Source of the DNA: Aquimarina muelleri DSM 19832
GTDB taxonomy: Bacteria; Bacteroidota; Bacteroidia; Flavobacteriales; Flavobacteriaceae
Assembly (NCBI RefSeq): GCF_000430665.1
Contig: NZ_AUML01000041.1
Span: forward strand, 1-42,057
DNA length: 42,057 nucleotides
Direction: 5' to 3'
Shown: positions 8,400 to 17,571 of the stretch, in pieces
Layout of the letters: the number at the start of each line of letters is the position of its first letter
Position numbering within the stretch: position 1 is the first letter of the stretch
The notes under the pieces: generated by a model
The model's input: the letters and a program-made list of their open reading frames with translations, nothing else
Told to the model about the DNA's origin: nothing
Database searches by the model: none
Made by a program: the position numbers and the translations under genes

Positions 8400-8759
8400 T
8401 TTAAAAGCAGGAATCATTACTTGAAATTTACGGGTAGATGTAAAATTAACCATATTGTAATGACCTTTCATTGCTCCAAATGGGGAGTTGAGTAAGCAAC
8501 CGCTGTTGTAAGTGTGAGATTCACCAGGTTTTAATACTGGTTTTTTTCCTATAACACCTTCACCTTCTACTATTTCAGTGTTGTTTAAAGCGTCTTTAAT
8601 TTCCCAAAAACGGGAGGTTAATTGTACAGAATCTTTACTTTGGTTTTCAATTGTTATTCGATAACCAAAGGCAAAATACATCTTATGGTTCTTGTAAAAA
8701 GTACCTTCAAAGGTGGTATCCACCGAAATTTTTATGCCTCTGGTGATTTGCTGAACCAT
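8373..8759 (-). CDS. apaG: ApaG-family protein
   Basis: A 128-residue single-domain ApaG (DUF525) protein with an immunoglobulin-like beta fold, usual length. Conserved features are FAFGYRITIENQS, VQLTSRFWEIKDA, VEGEGVIGKKPVLKPGESHTY and the C-terminal GAMKGHYNM. ApaG was named from a cobalt-resistance phenotype in enterobacteria; its molecular function is not established. It starts 1 bp after the stop of the upstream DUF3667 gene, so the two are translationally close. It overlaps the convergent DUF6695 gene by 27 bp at its 3' end. Confidence 0.92.
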   Translation of the reverse strand: MVQQITRGIKISVDTTFEGTFYKNHKMYFAFGYRITIENQSKDSVQLTSRFWEIKDALNNTEIVEGEGVIGKKPVLKPGESHTYNSGCLLNSPFGAMKGHYNMVNFTSTRKFQVMIPAFKLSTPFALN

Positions 8760-8760
8760 A

Positions 8761-9818
8761 CTAAAATATAAACATTGATCCTATTAAAGTTAATGTAGAG
8801 CCAATTCCTGCTAAGATAAAAAATAATATATTTACAAGCACAAATTTAACAATTGTTTTTCCTCTTTTTTGTTCATAAAACTTACGCATAGCTTTATAAA
8901 GATAAAATAAAAAAAATAGTGTTGTAATACCATTAATAATTTCACTTTTTGTAATTTCTTTAATTGAAATGGCAATACCCATTAAGATAAAGAAAATAGT
9001 TTGGATATGGAAGATGAACACCATATGTTCCATATAGCTAAAAGATTGCCTTGAGTATAGTGCCCACATGCATAGTGTGAAAATTGGGAGAAAGAAAAAT
9101 ATAATAAAGGGTAATTTGCTGAAGATAAATTCAATAAGCTCTGTGGGGTTACTGCCAAAATTACTAGCTTTAATGCTTCGTTTGTAAAGATATTTGTTGT
9201 ACCAAGTTTTTTTGTGTTTTAAGCTATCTAGTGCTATATTAGGAGAGATTTGTTTTGTGGATATGTAGTGGGTGTTGTATATGGTAAGTTTATGTCCTAA
9301 AGCAGAGAATAAATTCATAGAATCTAATTGAGATTCTGTGTAGGGGACTCTGTTTTTAGTCTTTTTTGATTTAGTTGTGTTTGTAGGGAGGGTGATTGTG
9401 TCCTTTTCTGTGTAGTTGCCTTCAGAAAGAGTATTGAAATTAATGGCTTTTTCCTCTTTTTTCAATCCATCAGATATTCCGTCAAAATCAATAAATAAAC
9501 CATTGATTATAAAAAATATAACAGAGATACTTAGGTAAAATCGAAATGGATTAGCGTATCTAACTCTTCTTCCTTTTATATAATCTTTAGATATTTTACA
9601 GGTCTAAATAATAAGGCAATTATGGTGTGTCTAAGTCTGGAGTCGTAGGAAAATATACTGGCAAAAAATTCATTAAAAAAGTCTTTAAAAGAAAGCTTTT
9701 TTGTAGTGTTAATTTGCCCACAATGATGGCAATATCTATCTATGGTGTCTAAAGGTACTCCGCAGTTAAGACATTCTATACCGCGGTATTTTTTTAAGAA
9801 CCTTCCTGTTTCTTTCAT
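8761..9818 (-). pseudogene. DUF3667 membrane protein, disrupted by a -1 frameshift
   Basis: The gene starts at ATG 9818 with a zinc-ribbon: CLNCG near residue 14 and CHHCG near 31. It continues as DUF3667 (KLSFKDFFNEFFASIF, RLRHTIIALLFRP). That frame stops at 9576 just after KYLKII. Moving one frame at about 9585-9590 restores the expected continuation DYIKGRRVRYANPFRFYLS, and the new frame stays open to the TAG at 8761, covering three or four hydrophobic segments. The span is 1058 bp, one short of a multiple of three, consistent with one lost base in the AAA run. It could be a real pseudogene, a recoding site or a sequencing error. Function unknown; family members are polytopic membrane proteins. 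Confidence 0.85.
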
Positions 9819-9893
9819 TTTTTTAGTTAACAATTCCTTGCGGGACTAAAGTAGTGGTATTATATTACAATTTAAAAAATGAATTTAAACTCT

Positions 9894-11162
9894 CTAATTT
9901 GTAATGGAAGAGGAGTTTCCTATACCTTTTCCTATAGCTCTATCATATCTTGCTCCAGGAGCACGATAATAAGGTATTACGGTGTATTCATTTTCAGTTT
10001 CGTCAAAATTACCACTAATAAACCCTGGGTCAATGGTTCCATCTGGTCTTAATAGAACGTATTTGTAATTATAGAATCCTTGTTTAAACAATCTTTTGTT
10101 ATAATATATACCTCGTTCTTTGTTGAATTCAAGTAAAGTGGATTTGTCTAATTTGTAGTTGTTGAAATTTCCATAAAGATGAATTTGACCACCATCAATT
10201 GGTTTGTAGCACTCTAAAGAGAAATGCATCCATACGTAATCTGCTTCTGTGTTATTGTTTTCTGCATCTAAGTTTCTAACAACAAAACCACCATTGATAT
10301 CAGGATTGTATGTGTATTTACGATTAGCCCTAACTATATTTGTGTATAGGTAGTTGTTGTAAATGTCTTTTAATTCAATACTTCGTATGCTTACGTTTGA
10401 TGCTCTTACGTTTTTATTGTCAAAAAACAAAAACTCATTCCCTCCCCAAAAGCTAGATTCTTGATCATATTTGTAAACTAGATCGTTGGCAAGAGTAAAT
10501 TGAGGAACCAAATTGGTGATAGCATTTGTAATATCATTATTTTGCATTACCAAAGTTTTTACAGTTTTATTGGGGTTTCTTAAGATTTCATTTGGAGAGC
10601 TTATTTCAAATTGAACGGACTGTTTAGAGTCTATGTATTTTAAATTTCTAGATCTTTTGGTGTAGACCTTTACAGTAGTCGAGGGTTCGTATACGATTAG
10701 TTTTCTTACAAGTACAGTTTCATCATCATCATTGTAGATTTCTATTTGATAATTACCACTTACTTTAAGCCCTCTAGTGTCTTCATTGGGTATGTTTAGC
10801 GTGTAGTGGCTATACATTTGTAATGTATTAAAAGAATTTTCATAATTTACAATTCTAATTTCATCAAATCCGTCTAAATATTCATTCTTGTAAAGAGACG
10901 AAGGTGTCCAGTCAAAATTATAATGATTTATTCTATAGTAATAATCAGATTCATCGCCATTGATGTCATCAAAAGTTATTTTAAATGATTCTCCTAGTCT
11001 AAGTATGGGTATTCCTGAAAAATCTGACCCGTTAGACAGTTGGACTGTTCTTATGTTATCGGCAGTTACAATATCGTTTGTGACGTTCTGAGCAAAAAAA
11101 CTAGTGTAAGTAATACAAAATAGTATGAAAAACAAGAAATTTTGTTTAAGTTTATGTAGCAT
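9894..11162 (-). CDS. type IX secretion system plug protein (DUF5103)
   Basis: A DUF5103 protein of about 422 residues. In the T9SS this family is the Plug, which closes the lateral or periplasmic side of the SprA/Sov outer-membrane translocon when no PorV-cargo complex is bound. The best start is the ATG at 11162, giving a clean signal peptide (MLHKLKQNFLFFILFCITYTSFFAQ). The family pattern is visible: YYYRINHYNFDWTPSSLYKNEYLDG, then paired beta domains, and a carbohydrate-module-like C-terminal region (IHLYGNFNNYKLDKST). It is divergent from nqrA. The window also encodes a T9SS type B cargo (35652-36797), so the host has the system. Confidence 0.85.
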   Translation of the reverse strand: MLHKLKQNFLFFILFCITYTSFFAQNVTNDIVTADNIRTVQLSNGSDFSGIPILRLGESFKITFDDINGDESDYYYRINHYNFDWTPSSLYKNEYLDGFDEIRIVNYENSFNTLQMYSHYTLNIPNEDTRGLKVSGNYQIEIYNDDDETVLVRKLIVYEPSTTVKVYTKRSRNLKYIDSKQSVQFEISSPNEILRNPNKTVKTLVMQNNDITNAITNLVPQFTLANDLVYKYDQESSFWGGNEFLFFDNKNVRASNVSIRSIELKDIYNNYLYTNIVRANRKYTYNPDINGGFVVRNLDAENNNTEADYVWMHFSLECYKPIDGGQIHLYGNFNNYKLDKSTLLEFNKERGIYYNKRLFKQGFYNYKYVLLRPDGTIDPGFISGNFDETENEYTVIPYYRAPGARYDRAIGKGIGNSSSITN

Positions 11163-11304
11163 TATAAAGAGATTTGTGATCGTAAATATAAACAAAAAGT
11201 ATGCCCAAAGAAAGTCAGGAGTTTTTTTGATTAAAATATTATTTAGAAAGAATATAAATAGTATCTTATAGCAGAACCTGCTTTTACTTACGTGTTTTAA
11301 TTAG

Positions 11305-11312
11305 TAAATTTG
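11305..11312 (+). promoter_or_regulatory. -7 element of the nqr operon
   Basis: TAAATTTG matches TAnnTTTG, 36 bp upstream of the nqrA ATG. A short palindrome, GCAG-AAC-CTGC (11271-11281), sits where the -33 region should be, and could be an operator. No canonical -33 TTG is seen. Confidence 0.45.
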
Positions 11313-11348
11313 CACGATTTTTTTAGTTAATTAACATAGACTACAAAT

Positions 11349-12704
11349 ATGTCAAAAGACATTCGTATCAGAAAAGGTTTGGACATTAAGCTTGTTGGCG
11401 AAGCAGAGAAAGTAACTGTAGATGCCACAAAAAGTAATGTTTACGCAATTAAGCCTAGCGATTTTCACGGTATTGTGCCAAAAGTTGTTGCTAAACAAGG
11501 TACAGAAGTGAAAGCCGGAGAACCACTTTTTTATTCAAAATCCAACGAGAGAATGCTTTTTCCTTCTCCTGTAAGTGGAGAAATAGTAGAAATTGTTCGT
11601 GGTGCCAAAAGAAAAATTTTAGCTTTCAAAATTCTTGGAGACAAAGAACAAAAATATGCAGACTTTGGAATAAAGGATGTAAACTCTATGAATGGAGATG
11701 CTGTAAAGACTCATCTCCTGGAATCAGGTTGCTGGCCTTTTATTAAGCAACGTCCATACGATGTAATAGCTAACCCTGATGTAGCTCCTAAAGCTATTTT
11801 TATTTCGGGATACACCACAGCACCTCTTGCTGCAGATAGCGATTATGTGTTGGCAGGGAAAGAGAAAGAGCTTCAAACTGCGGTTACTGCTTTAAGTAAA
11901 TTGACAGAGGGCGAAGTGCATGTTTCTATAGGTAAAAATGCAAATTCTCCTTTAGGTGCTTTAAATAATGTTACTAAACATAGTGTTTCTGGCCCTCATC
12001 CGGCAGGAAATGTAAGTGTTCAAATAGCTAATATTGATCCTATTAATAAAGGAGAAACGGTTTGGGTGGTAAATCCACAAGATCTTATCATTATAGGCGA
12101 GTTACTGTTGACAGGAAAGTTTAATGCAGAACGAATAGTAGCGTTAGGAGGCTCTTCTGTTAAAAAACCTAAATATTTTAAAACTAAGATTGGATCAGAA
12201 GTATCTTCTATAGTATATGACTCCGGAGTAAATGACGAGAGTAATATAAGAGTTATTAGTGGTGATGTCCTTACAGGGGAAAATGTAAAACCAGATGGTT
12301 ATCTAGGATATTATCATAATACAATAACAGTTATTCCAGAAGGAGATGATTATGAGTTTTTTGGATGGAATAAACCAGTATTTAATAAAATATCTCCATC
12401 TAGAGCGTTAACTTTTTCATGGTTGTTCCCTAATAAGAAATATGAGCTCACTGCAAATACAAATGGAGAGCACAGAGCCTTTGTGGTTACAGGAAGTTAT
12501 GAAAATGTATTTCCTTTAGATATTTACCCTTTGCAGTTACTTAAAGCATGTGCGGTAAATGATTTAGATGCGATGGAGCAATTAGGTATGTATGAAGTAG
12601 CTCCTGAGGATTTTGCTCTTACAGAGTTTATTTGTGTTTCTAAGCAACCGCATCAAGAGATTATAAGAGAAGGGTTAGACCTAATGTTAAAAGAAATAGG
12701 ATAG
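11349..12704 (+). CDS. nqrA: Na+-translocating NADH:quinone reductase subunit A
   Basis: A 451-residue peripheral subunit of the six-subunit sodium-pumping NADH:ubiquinone/menaquinone oxidoreductase. It sits on the cytoplasmic face and is associated with quinone binding. The N-terminal barrel-sandwich-like domain is visible (IRIRKGLDIKLVGEAEK, and VAKQGTEVKAGEPLFYSKSN). Other family blocks are ESGCWPFIKQRPYDVIANPD, SGYTTAPLAADSDYVLAGKE and FGWNKPVFNKISPSRALTFSWLFP. Length is normal. It is the first gene of the operon, with a 4-bp gap to nqrB. Confidence 0.97.
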   Translation: MSKDIRIRKGLDIKLVGEAEKVTVDATKSNVYAIKPSDFHGIVPKVVAKQGTEVKAGEPLFYSKSNERMLFPSPVSGEIVEIVRGAKRKILAFKILGDKEQKYADFGIKDVNSMNGDAVKTHLLESGCWPFIKQRPYDVIANPDVAPKAIFISGYTTAPLAADSDYVLAGKEKELQTAVTALSKLTEGEVHVSIGKNANSPLGALNNVTKHSVSGPHPAGNVSVQIANIDPINKGETVWVVNPQDLIIIGELLLTGKFNAERIVALGGSSVKKPKYFKTKIGSEVSSIVYDSGVNDESNIRVISGDVLTGENVKPDGYLGYYHNTITVIPEGDDYEFFGWNKPVFNKISPSRALTFSWLFPNKKYELTANTNGEHRAFVVTGSYENVFPLDIYPLQLLKACAVNDLDAMEQLGMYEVAPEDFALTEFICVSKQPHQEIIREGLDLMLKEIG

Positions 12705-12708
12705 TGTC

Positions 12709-13935
12709 ATGGGATTAAAAGATAAATTACATAAACTAAAACTTAAATATAAGGATAAGAAAATGGCTCCTGCATTTAATGCAATCCATACATTTTTATA
12801 TTTACCTAATGAAACTACACATTCTGGATCTCATGTTAGAGGTGCAGATGATCTTAAACGTACAATGAATACAGTAATCATGGCCTTATTGCCGTGTTTG
12901 GTATTCGGGATGTTTAATGCAGGATACCAACATCACTTAGCAGCAGGAGAAATAGAAGCTGTGACCAATGGTTTTTTTAGCTCAGAATTCTGGACCTTAG
13001 ATAATTTAATAGTAGGGCTTTGGAAAGTATTGCCATTAGTAATTATTTCTTATGGGGTTGGACTGGGAGTTGAATTTCTATTTGCGGTAATTAAAAAACA
13101 TGAAGTAGAAGAAGGATATCTGGTAACAGGTATGTTGGTGCCTTTGATAGTGCCAATTGATACGCCTTTATGGATGTTAGCAATAGCTGTTATTTTTGGA
13201 GTAGTGATTGGTAAAGAAGTGTTTGGAGGAACAGGTATGAACATATTGAATCCAGCACTAACTATAAGAGCATTTTTATTCTTTGCGTATCCAACTTGGA
13301 TGTCGGGAGATAAAGTATGGGTTCATGGCGCTGTAGAAAGAGCAAATGAAATAGCAGGGGGAGCACAGCTCGATGCAATATCAGGAGAGACAGTTTTAGG
13401 AGCTTTGGCTCAAGGTAAAGAGCTAACCTATTCTGTTTCGGATATGTTTTTGGGATTTATCCCTGGGTCTGTAGGAGAGACTTCTTCTATACTGATACTA
13501 TTGGGAGCTTTATTTCTGATTTTTACAAAGATAGGAAGCTGGAGAATAATGTTAAGTTCTGTTATAGGAGCTTTAGTCATGGGTCTAATATTTAATGGAG
13601 TGGTAAGTGCTAATTGGATTGATGAGGGTAGTAAATTTTATAGTTTAATGAGTACAGAATTCTGGCATCATTTAATTATTGGTGGTTTTGCTTTTGGAGT
13701 TGTGTTTATGGCAACGGATCCAGTTACAGCATCACAAACCAATAAAGGAAAATGGATTTATGGGTTTTTAATTGGATTTATATCTATATTGATTAGAGTA
13801 TTTAACCCTGCATATCCAGAAGGAGTAATGCTGGCTATTCTATTAATGAATGTATTTGCTCCAACTATTGATCATTATGTAATTCAAGGAAATATTAAGA
13901 AAAGAATGAAACGTTTAAAACTAAAAACGGCATAG
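12709..13935 (+). CDS. nqrB: Na+-translocating NADH:quinone reductase subunit B
   Basis: A 408-residue membrane subunit carrying covalent FMN and forming the main part of the Na+ channel. The covalent-FMN threonine should be T228 in LDAISGETVL; the family form is SGAT, so the Ala is replaced by Glu here. Multiple membrane helices are evident (about 54-75, 103-128, 136-170, and several after 240). Conserved loops include GKEVFGGTGMNILNPAL and FAFGVVFMATDPVTASQT. FMN attachment would be done by ApbE, encoded at 18883. Three bases separate it from nqrC. Confidence 0.97.
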   Translation: MGLKDKLHKLKLKYKDKKMAPAFNAIHTFLYLPNETTHSGSHVRGADDLKRTMNTVIMALLPCLVFGMFNAGYQHHLAAGEIEAVTNGFFSSEFWTLDNLIVGLWKVLPLVIISYGVGLGVEFLFAVIKKHEVEEGYLVTGMLVPLIVPIDTPLWMLAIAVIFGVVIGKEVFGGTGMNILNPALTIRAFLFFAYPTWMSGDKVWVHGAVERANEIAGGAQLDAISGETVLGALAQGKELTYSVSDMFLGFIPGSVGETSSILILLGALFLIFTKIGSWRIMLSSVIGALVMGLIFNGVVSANWIDEGSKFYSLMSTEFWHHLIIGGFAFGVVFMATDPVTASQTNKGKWIYGFLIGFISILIRVFNPAYPEGVMLAILLMNVFAPTIDHYVIQGNIKKRMKRLKLKTA

Positions 13936-13938
13936 ATC

Positions 13939-14694
13939 ATGGCAATTAATACTGATAAAAATTCATACACAATCCTATTTGCTATCGCAATGGTAGTAGT
14001 AGTAGGAACTTTGTTAGCATTTACTGCATCTTCTTTAAAAGAGAGGATTTCGGCAAATAAGCGTACAGAAAAGCAGCAGAATATTTTGTTCGCAATGGGA
14101 ATTAGTGACGCACAAGATCCTAATGAGTTTGTGCCTGCAGAAAAAGCTCAGGAATTGTTTGATAAATATGTAGGCGACGAGCAATATATAATTACAGGAG
14201 CTACAGCAGAGAAAACTACAGATGCTTTTGATATCGAAGTTAAAAAAGAAAATGATAAAATAAAGCAAGACTCTAATTATACCAGAAAATTGCCATTGTT
14301 TATAGGTAAAAAAGATGGCGAAGAATTTTATGTAGTACCAATGCGAGGTAATGGGTTATGGGATGCTATATGGGGTTATGTTTCTTTAGATAAAGAATTT
14401 AAAACTGTAAAAGGAGCATTTTTTGATCATAAAGGAGAAACACCTGGATTAGGAGCAAATATTAAAGAAGCTTATTTTAGAGATGATTTTATAGGAGAAA
14501 GTATATTAGATGCATCTGGAAACTATAAAGGAATTACAGTAAAAAAGGGAAATGCAGATCCTAAAAATGTAGACAAAGAAGATAATGAAGTAGATGCTAT
14601 GGCTGGAGCAACAATCACAGGAGATGGTGTGACTGCAATGGTAAAGAAAGGAATAAAAATGTATCAACCTTATTTCGAAACTTTAAAAAAATAA
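13939..14694 (+). CDS. nqrC: Na+-translocating NADH:quinone reductase subunit C
   Basis: A 251-residue subunit with one N-terminal membrane helix (about 10-32) and a periplasmic FMN-binding domain. The covalent FMN site is T225 in VDAMAGATITGDGV, a close match to the S/A-GAT signature; the same residue number carries FMN in Vibrio NqrC. GNGLWDAIWGYVSLD and GETPGLGANI are the other FMN-domain blocks. It passes electrons between NqrD/E and NqrB in the accepted scheme. Gaps of 3 bp on both sides indicate tight cotranslation. Confidence 0.97.
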   Translation: MAINTDKNSYTILFAIAMVVVVGTLLAFTASSLKERISANKRTEKQQNILFAMGISDAQDPNEFVPAEKAQELFDKYVGDEQYIITGATAEKTTDAFDIEVKKENDKIKQDSNYTRKLPLFIGKKDGEEFYVVPMRGNGLWDAIWGYVSLDKEFKTVKGAFFDHKGETPGLGANIKEAYFRDDFIGESILDASGNYKGITVKKGNADPKNVDKEDNEVDAMAGATITGDGVTAMVKKGIKMYQPYFETLKK

Positions 14695-14697
14695 CAG

Positions 14698-15390
14698 ATG
14701 GCTGAAGTAACAGAAGAAAAAGTAAAAGTAACAGAGCCAAAAGAGCCTTTGTTTTCGAAGAAAAATAAGAAATTACTAATAGATCCACTTGCAGATAATA
14801 ACCCTATTACTATTCAAGTACTTGGTATATGCTCTGCTTTAGCAATTACAGCACAATTGAAACCTTCAATTGTAATGGCGATTTCAGTAATTTTTGTATT
14901 AGGAATAGGTAATGTAGTAATTTCTCTAATGAGAAATATTATACCTTCTAAAATAAGAATTATAGTACAGCTTGTAGTAGTAGCTGCATTAGTAATTGTA
15001 GTAGATCAGGTGCTTAAAGCATTTGCATATACTTTAAGTAAAGAACTTTCTGTATTTATAGGACTTATTATAACCAACTGTATCATTATGGGGCGTTTTG
15101 AAGCTTTTGCTTTAGCTAATGGCCCATGGAAATCATTTTTAGATGGAGTAGGAAATGCAGCAGGATATGGTTTGTTATTAGTTATTGTAGCTTTTTTTAG
15201 AGAGTTATTAGGATCAGGAACATTATTCGGAATTAAGGTTTTGGGAGATCCGATAGAAAAAACAGGTCTGTATGCAATTGGTTACGAAAATAATGGTTTT
15301 ATGGTATTAGCGCCAATGGCATTAATTACTGTTGGAATTCTTATTTGGATACAAAGAAGTAGAAATAAAGCATTAATTGAAGATCATTAG
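14698..15390 (+). CDS. nqrD: Na+-translocating NADH:quinone reductase subunit D
   Basis: A 230-residue polytopic subunit, normal length, homologous to NqrE and RnfE. After a roughly 35-residue charged N-terminus (KVTEPKEPLFSKKNKKLLIDPL) there are about six membrane helices. The conserved half-membrane Cys motifs are visible: ICSALAIT near residue 46 and TNCIIMGRFEAFA near residue 125. NqrD and NqrE together bind the intramembrane iron cofactor through these cysteines. It is followed by a 75-bp gap with a hairpin before nqrE, the only real gap inside the operon. Confidence 0.96.
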   Translation: MAEVTEEKVKVTEPKEPLFSKKNKKLLIDPLADNNPITIQVLGICSALAITAQLKPSIVMAISVIFVLGIGNVVISLMRNIIPSKIRIIVQLVVVAALVIVVDQVLKAFAYTLSKELSVFIGLIITNCIIMGRFEAFALANGPWKSFLDGVGNAAGYGLLLVIVAFFRELLGSGTLFGIKVLGDPIEKTGLYAIGYENNGFMVLAPMALITVGILIWIQRSRNKALIEDH

Positions 15391-15411
15391 AAGAGTTCAC
15401 AGTTACAAATT

Positions 15412-15439
15412 AGTAGTTATATTTTAACAAATAACTACT
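15412..15439 (+). other. hairpin in the nqrD-nqrE gap
   Basis: Arms AGTAGTTAT (15412-15420) and ATAACTACT (15431-15439) with a 10-nt loop. There is no T-run after it, so it is not a standard terminator. It could be an mRNA-processing or stability element. Confidence 0.4.
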
Positions 15440-15465
15440 GACGAAGAACTAAAAATGTATAAAAA

Positions 15466-16179
15466 ATGGAATATTTAGAATTATTTTTAAAATCAATTTT
15501 TATAGATAACATGGTATTTGCATTCTTTTTAGGAATGTGTTCTTACCTTGCTGTTTCTAAAAAAGTTTCTACTGCTGTAGGTCTTGGAGCTGCAGTGATT
15601 TTTGTATTGGCAATCACAGTACCACTAAACTTCTTATTAGATAAATACATTCTTAGAGAAGGTGCTTTAGTATGGTTAGGACCAGAATATGCAGATTATG
15701 ACCTAAGTTTCTTAACTTTTATTTTATTTATTGCTACCATTGCTACAATGGTACAATTGGTAGAGATAATTGTAGAAAAATTCTCTCCTTCCTTGTATAA
15801 CTCTTTAGGTATATTTTTACCATTAATAGCAGTAAACTGTGCCATCTTAGGAGGATCATTGTTTATGCAACAAAAAGAGTTTGCAACAATATCTCATGCA
15901 GCTGTATATGGTATAGGATCAGGTATAGGATGGTTTTTAGCAATACTTGCAATTGCAGCTATTCGCGAAAAAATCAGATACTCTAATATACCAGCTCCAT
16001 TAAGAGGGTTAGGGATAACCTTTATCCTTACAGGGCTAATGGCTATTGGTTTTATGAGTTTTGGTGGAATGTTAACAGGAGGTGATGAAGAAGAAAAGGA
16101 AACTAAAACAGTACAAGTAGAAAAAGAAGAGACTACAAAAAAAGTAGCCGAAAATACTAACGTTACAATACTTAAATAA
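15466..16179 (+). CDS. nqrE: Na+-translocating NADH:quinone reductase subunit E
   Basis: A 237-residue polytopic subunit paired with NqrD around the intramembrane iron site. The Cys motifs are [12 protein letters not shown] near residue 25 and [13 protein letters not shown] near residue 126. Six hydrophobic helices cover residues 1-205. It then carries a charged Glu/Lys-rich tail of about 30 residues ([22 protein letters not shown]) that is longer than in proteobacterial NqrE. Its stop is 1 bp before the nqrF ATG. Confidence 0.96.
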   Translation: MEYLELFLKSIFIDNMVFAFFLGMCSYLAVSKKVSTAVGLGAAVIFVLAITVPLNFLLDKYILREGALVWLGPEYADYDLSFLTFILFIATIATMVQLVEIIVEKFSPSLYNSLGIFLPLIAVNCAILGGSLFMQQKEFATISHAAVYGIGSGIGWFLAILAIAAIREKIRYSNIPAPLRGLGITFILTGLMAIGFMSFGGMLTGGDEEEKETKTVQVEKEETTKKVAENTNVTILK

Positions 16180-16180
16180 T

Positions 16181-17491
16181 ATGATATTTTTAGCATCTAC
16201 CAGTGGGACAATAGCGATAACGATTATTTCGTTTTTGGTGCTGATTCTTGTTTTAGTAGGAATATTATTATTTGCAAAAGATAAGTTATTACCTTCTGGA
16301 CCAGTAAAAATTACCATTAATGGCGAAAAAGAAATAGAAGTAGCCTCAGGAGGTACATTATTATCTACTTTAGGAGCTCAAAAAATATTTTTACCATCTG
16401 CTTGTGGTGGTGGTGGAACATGTATTCAATGTGAATGTCATGTATTAGAAGGAGGAGGAGAAGCATTACCTACAGAAACGCCACATTTTTCTCGTAAAGA
16501 ACTACAACATGGCGCTCGATTAGCATGTCAGGTCAAAGTAAAACAGGATATGAATATCGAAATTCCGGAAGAAGTATTCGGAATTAAAAAGTGGGAAGCA
16601 GAAGTAGTACGTAACTATAACGTAGCTTCTTTTATTAAAGAATTTGTAGTTCGTATTCCTGAAGATATGGGATATAAAGCAGGAGGATATATCCAAATCG
16701 AGATACCACAATGTGAGATCAAATATTCGGATATAGATATAACTGCACACCCAGAAGAGCATGAAACTCCAGATAAGTTTCAGGCAGAATGGGATAAATT
16801 TGGTCTATGGCCTTTAGTAATGAAAAATAACGAAACCATAGAGCGTGCATATTCTATGGCTTCTTATCCAGCAGAAGGAAGAGAGATCATGCTTAATGTA
16901 CGTATTGCAACGCCACCATGGGATAGATCCAAAAATGGATGGATGGATGTAAATCCAGGAGTAGCTTCTTCTTATATTTTCGCACAAAAACCAGGAGATA
17001 AAGTTGTAATATCAGGGCCTTATGGAGAATTCTTTATAAACGATTCTCAATCTGAAATGCTATATGTTGGTGGTGGTGCAGGTATGGCACCAATGCGTTC
17101 TCATTTATATCATTTATTCAAAACATTAGAAACAGGTAGAACTGTTACGTATTGGTATGGTGGGCGTTCTAAGAGAGAATTGTTCTACTTAGATCATTTC
17201 TATGACTTAGAAAAGAATTTCCCTAACTTTAATTTTTACCTAGCATTATCTGAACCATTAGAAGAGGATAATTGGAAAGTGAAAAAAGATATACACGATA
17301 GAGAAGGAGATGGATTCGTAGGATTTATACACAATTGTGTAATAGATAACTATTTAAATCATCATGAGTCTCCAGAAGATATTGAGTTATACTTCTGTGG
17401 ACCACCATTAATGAATAAGGCTGTTCAGAAAATGGGAGAAGATTTTGGTATCCCAGATGAACACATTAGATTTGATGACTTTGGAGGATAA
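16181..17491 (+). CDS. nqrF: Na+-translocating NADH:quinone reductase subunit F
   Basis: A 436-residue NADH-oxidising subunit, the entry point for electrons. Domains in order are an N-terminal membrane helix (about 10-32), a ferredoxin-type [2Fe-2S] domain with C75, C81, C84 and C116, an FAD-binding domain with RAYSMASYP (near 225), and a ferredoxin-reductase-like NADH domain with MLYVGGGAGMAPMRSH (near 305) and YFCGPPLMNKA (near 408). All expected residues are present. It is the last nqr gene and is followed by a clear terminator. Confidence 0.97.
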   Translation: MIFLASTSGTIAITIISFLVLILVLVGILLFAKDKLLPSGPVKITINGEKEIEVASGGTLLSTLGAQKIFLPSACGGGGTCIQCECHVLEGGGEALPTETPHFSRKELQHGARLACQVKVKQDMNIEIPEEVFGIKKWEAEVVRNYNVASFIKEFVVRIPEDMGYKAGGYIQIEIPQCEIKYSDIDITAHPEEHETPDKFQAEWDKFGLWPLVMKNNETIERAYSMASYPAEGREIMLNVRIATPPWDRSKNGWMDVNPGVASSYIFAQKPGDKVVISGPYGEFFINDSQSEMLYVGGGAGMAPMRSHLYHLFKTLETGRTVTYWYGGRSKRELFYLDHFYDLEKNFPNFNFYLALSEPLEEDNWKVKKDIHDREGDGFVGFIHNCVIDNYLNHHESPEDIELYFCGPPLMNKAVQKMGEDFGIPDEHIRFDDFGG

Positions 17492-17515
17492 AATTAAAAT
17501 TTAATAAATCACTAT

Positions 17516-17547
17516 AAACCGGTATAAGCAATTATATCGGTTTTTTT
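17516..17547 (+). terminator. terminator of the nqrA-F operon
   Basis: Stem AAACCGGTATA / TATATCGGTTT (one G-U pair) with a 6-nt loop, followed by T-rich sequence. It lies 25 bp after the nqrF stop, so the DUF4846 gene downstream probably has its own promoter. Confidence 0.8.
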
Positions 17548-17571
17548 AATTTTATACCTAAATTAGATCTC

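Noticed and set aside
8761..9465. Separate 234-aa gene starting at 9465
   Set aside because: The start is a TTG inside a longer open frame that continues the DUF3667 gene across the frameshift; treated as one broken gene.
11163..11195. Longer N-terminus of the plug protein
   Set aside because: The 11 extra residues precede a complete signal peptide starting at the ATG 11162.
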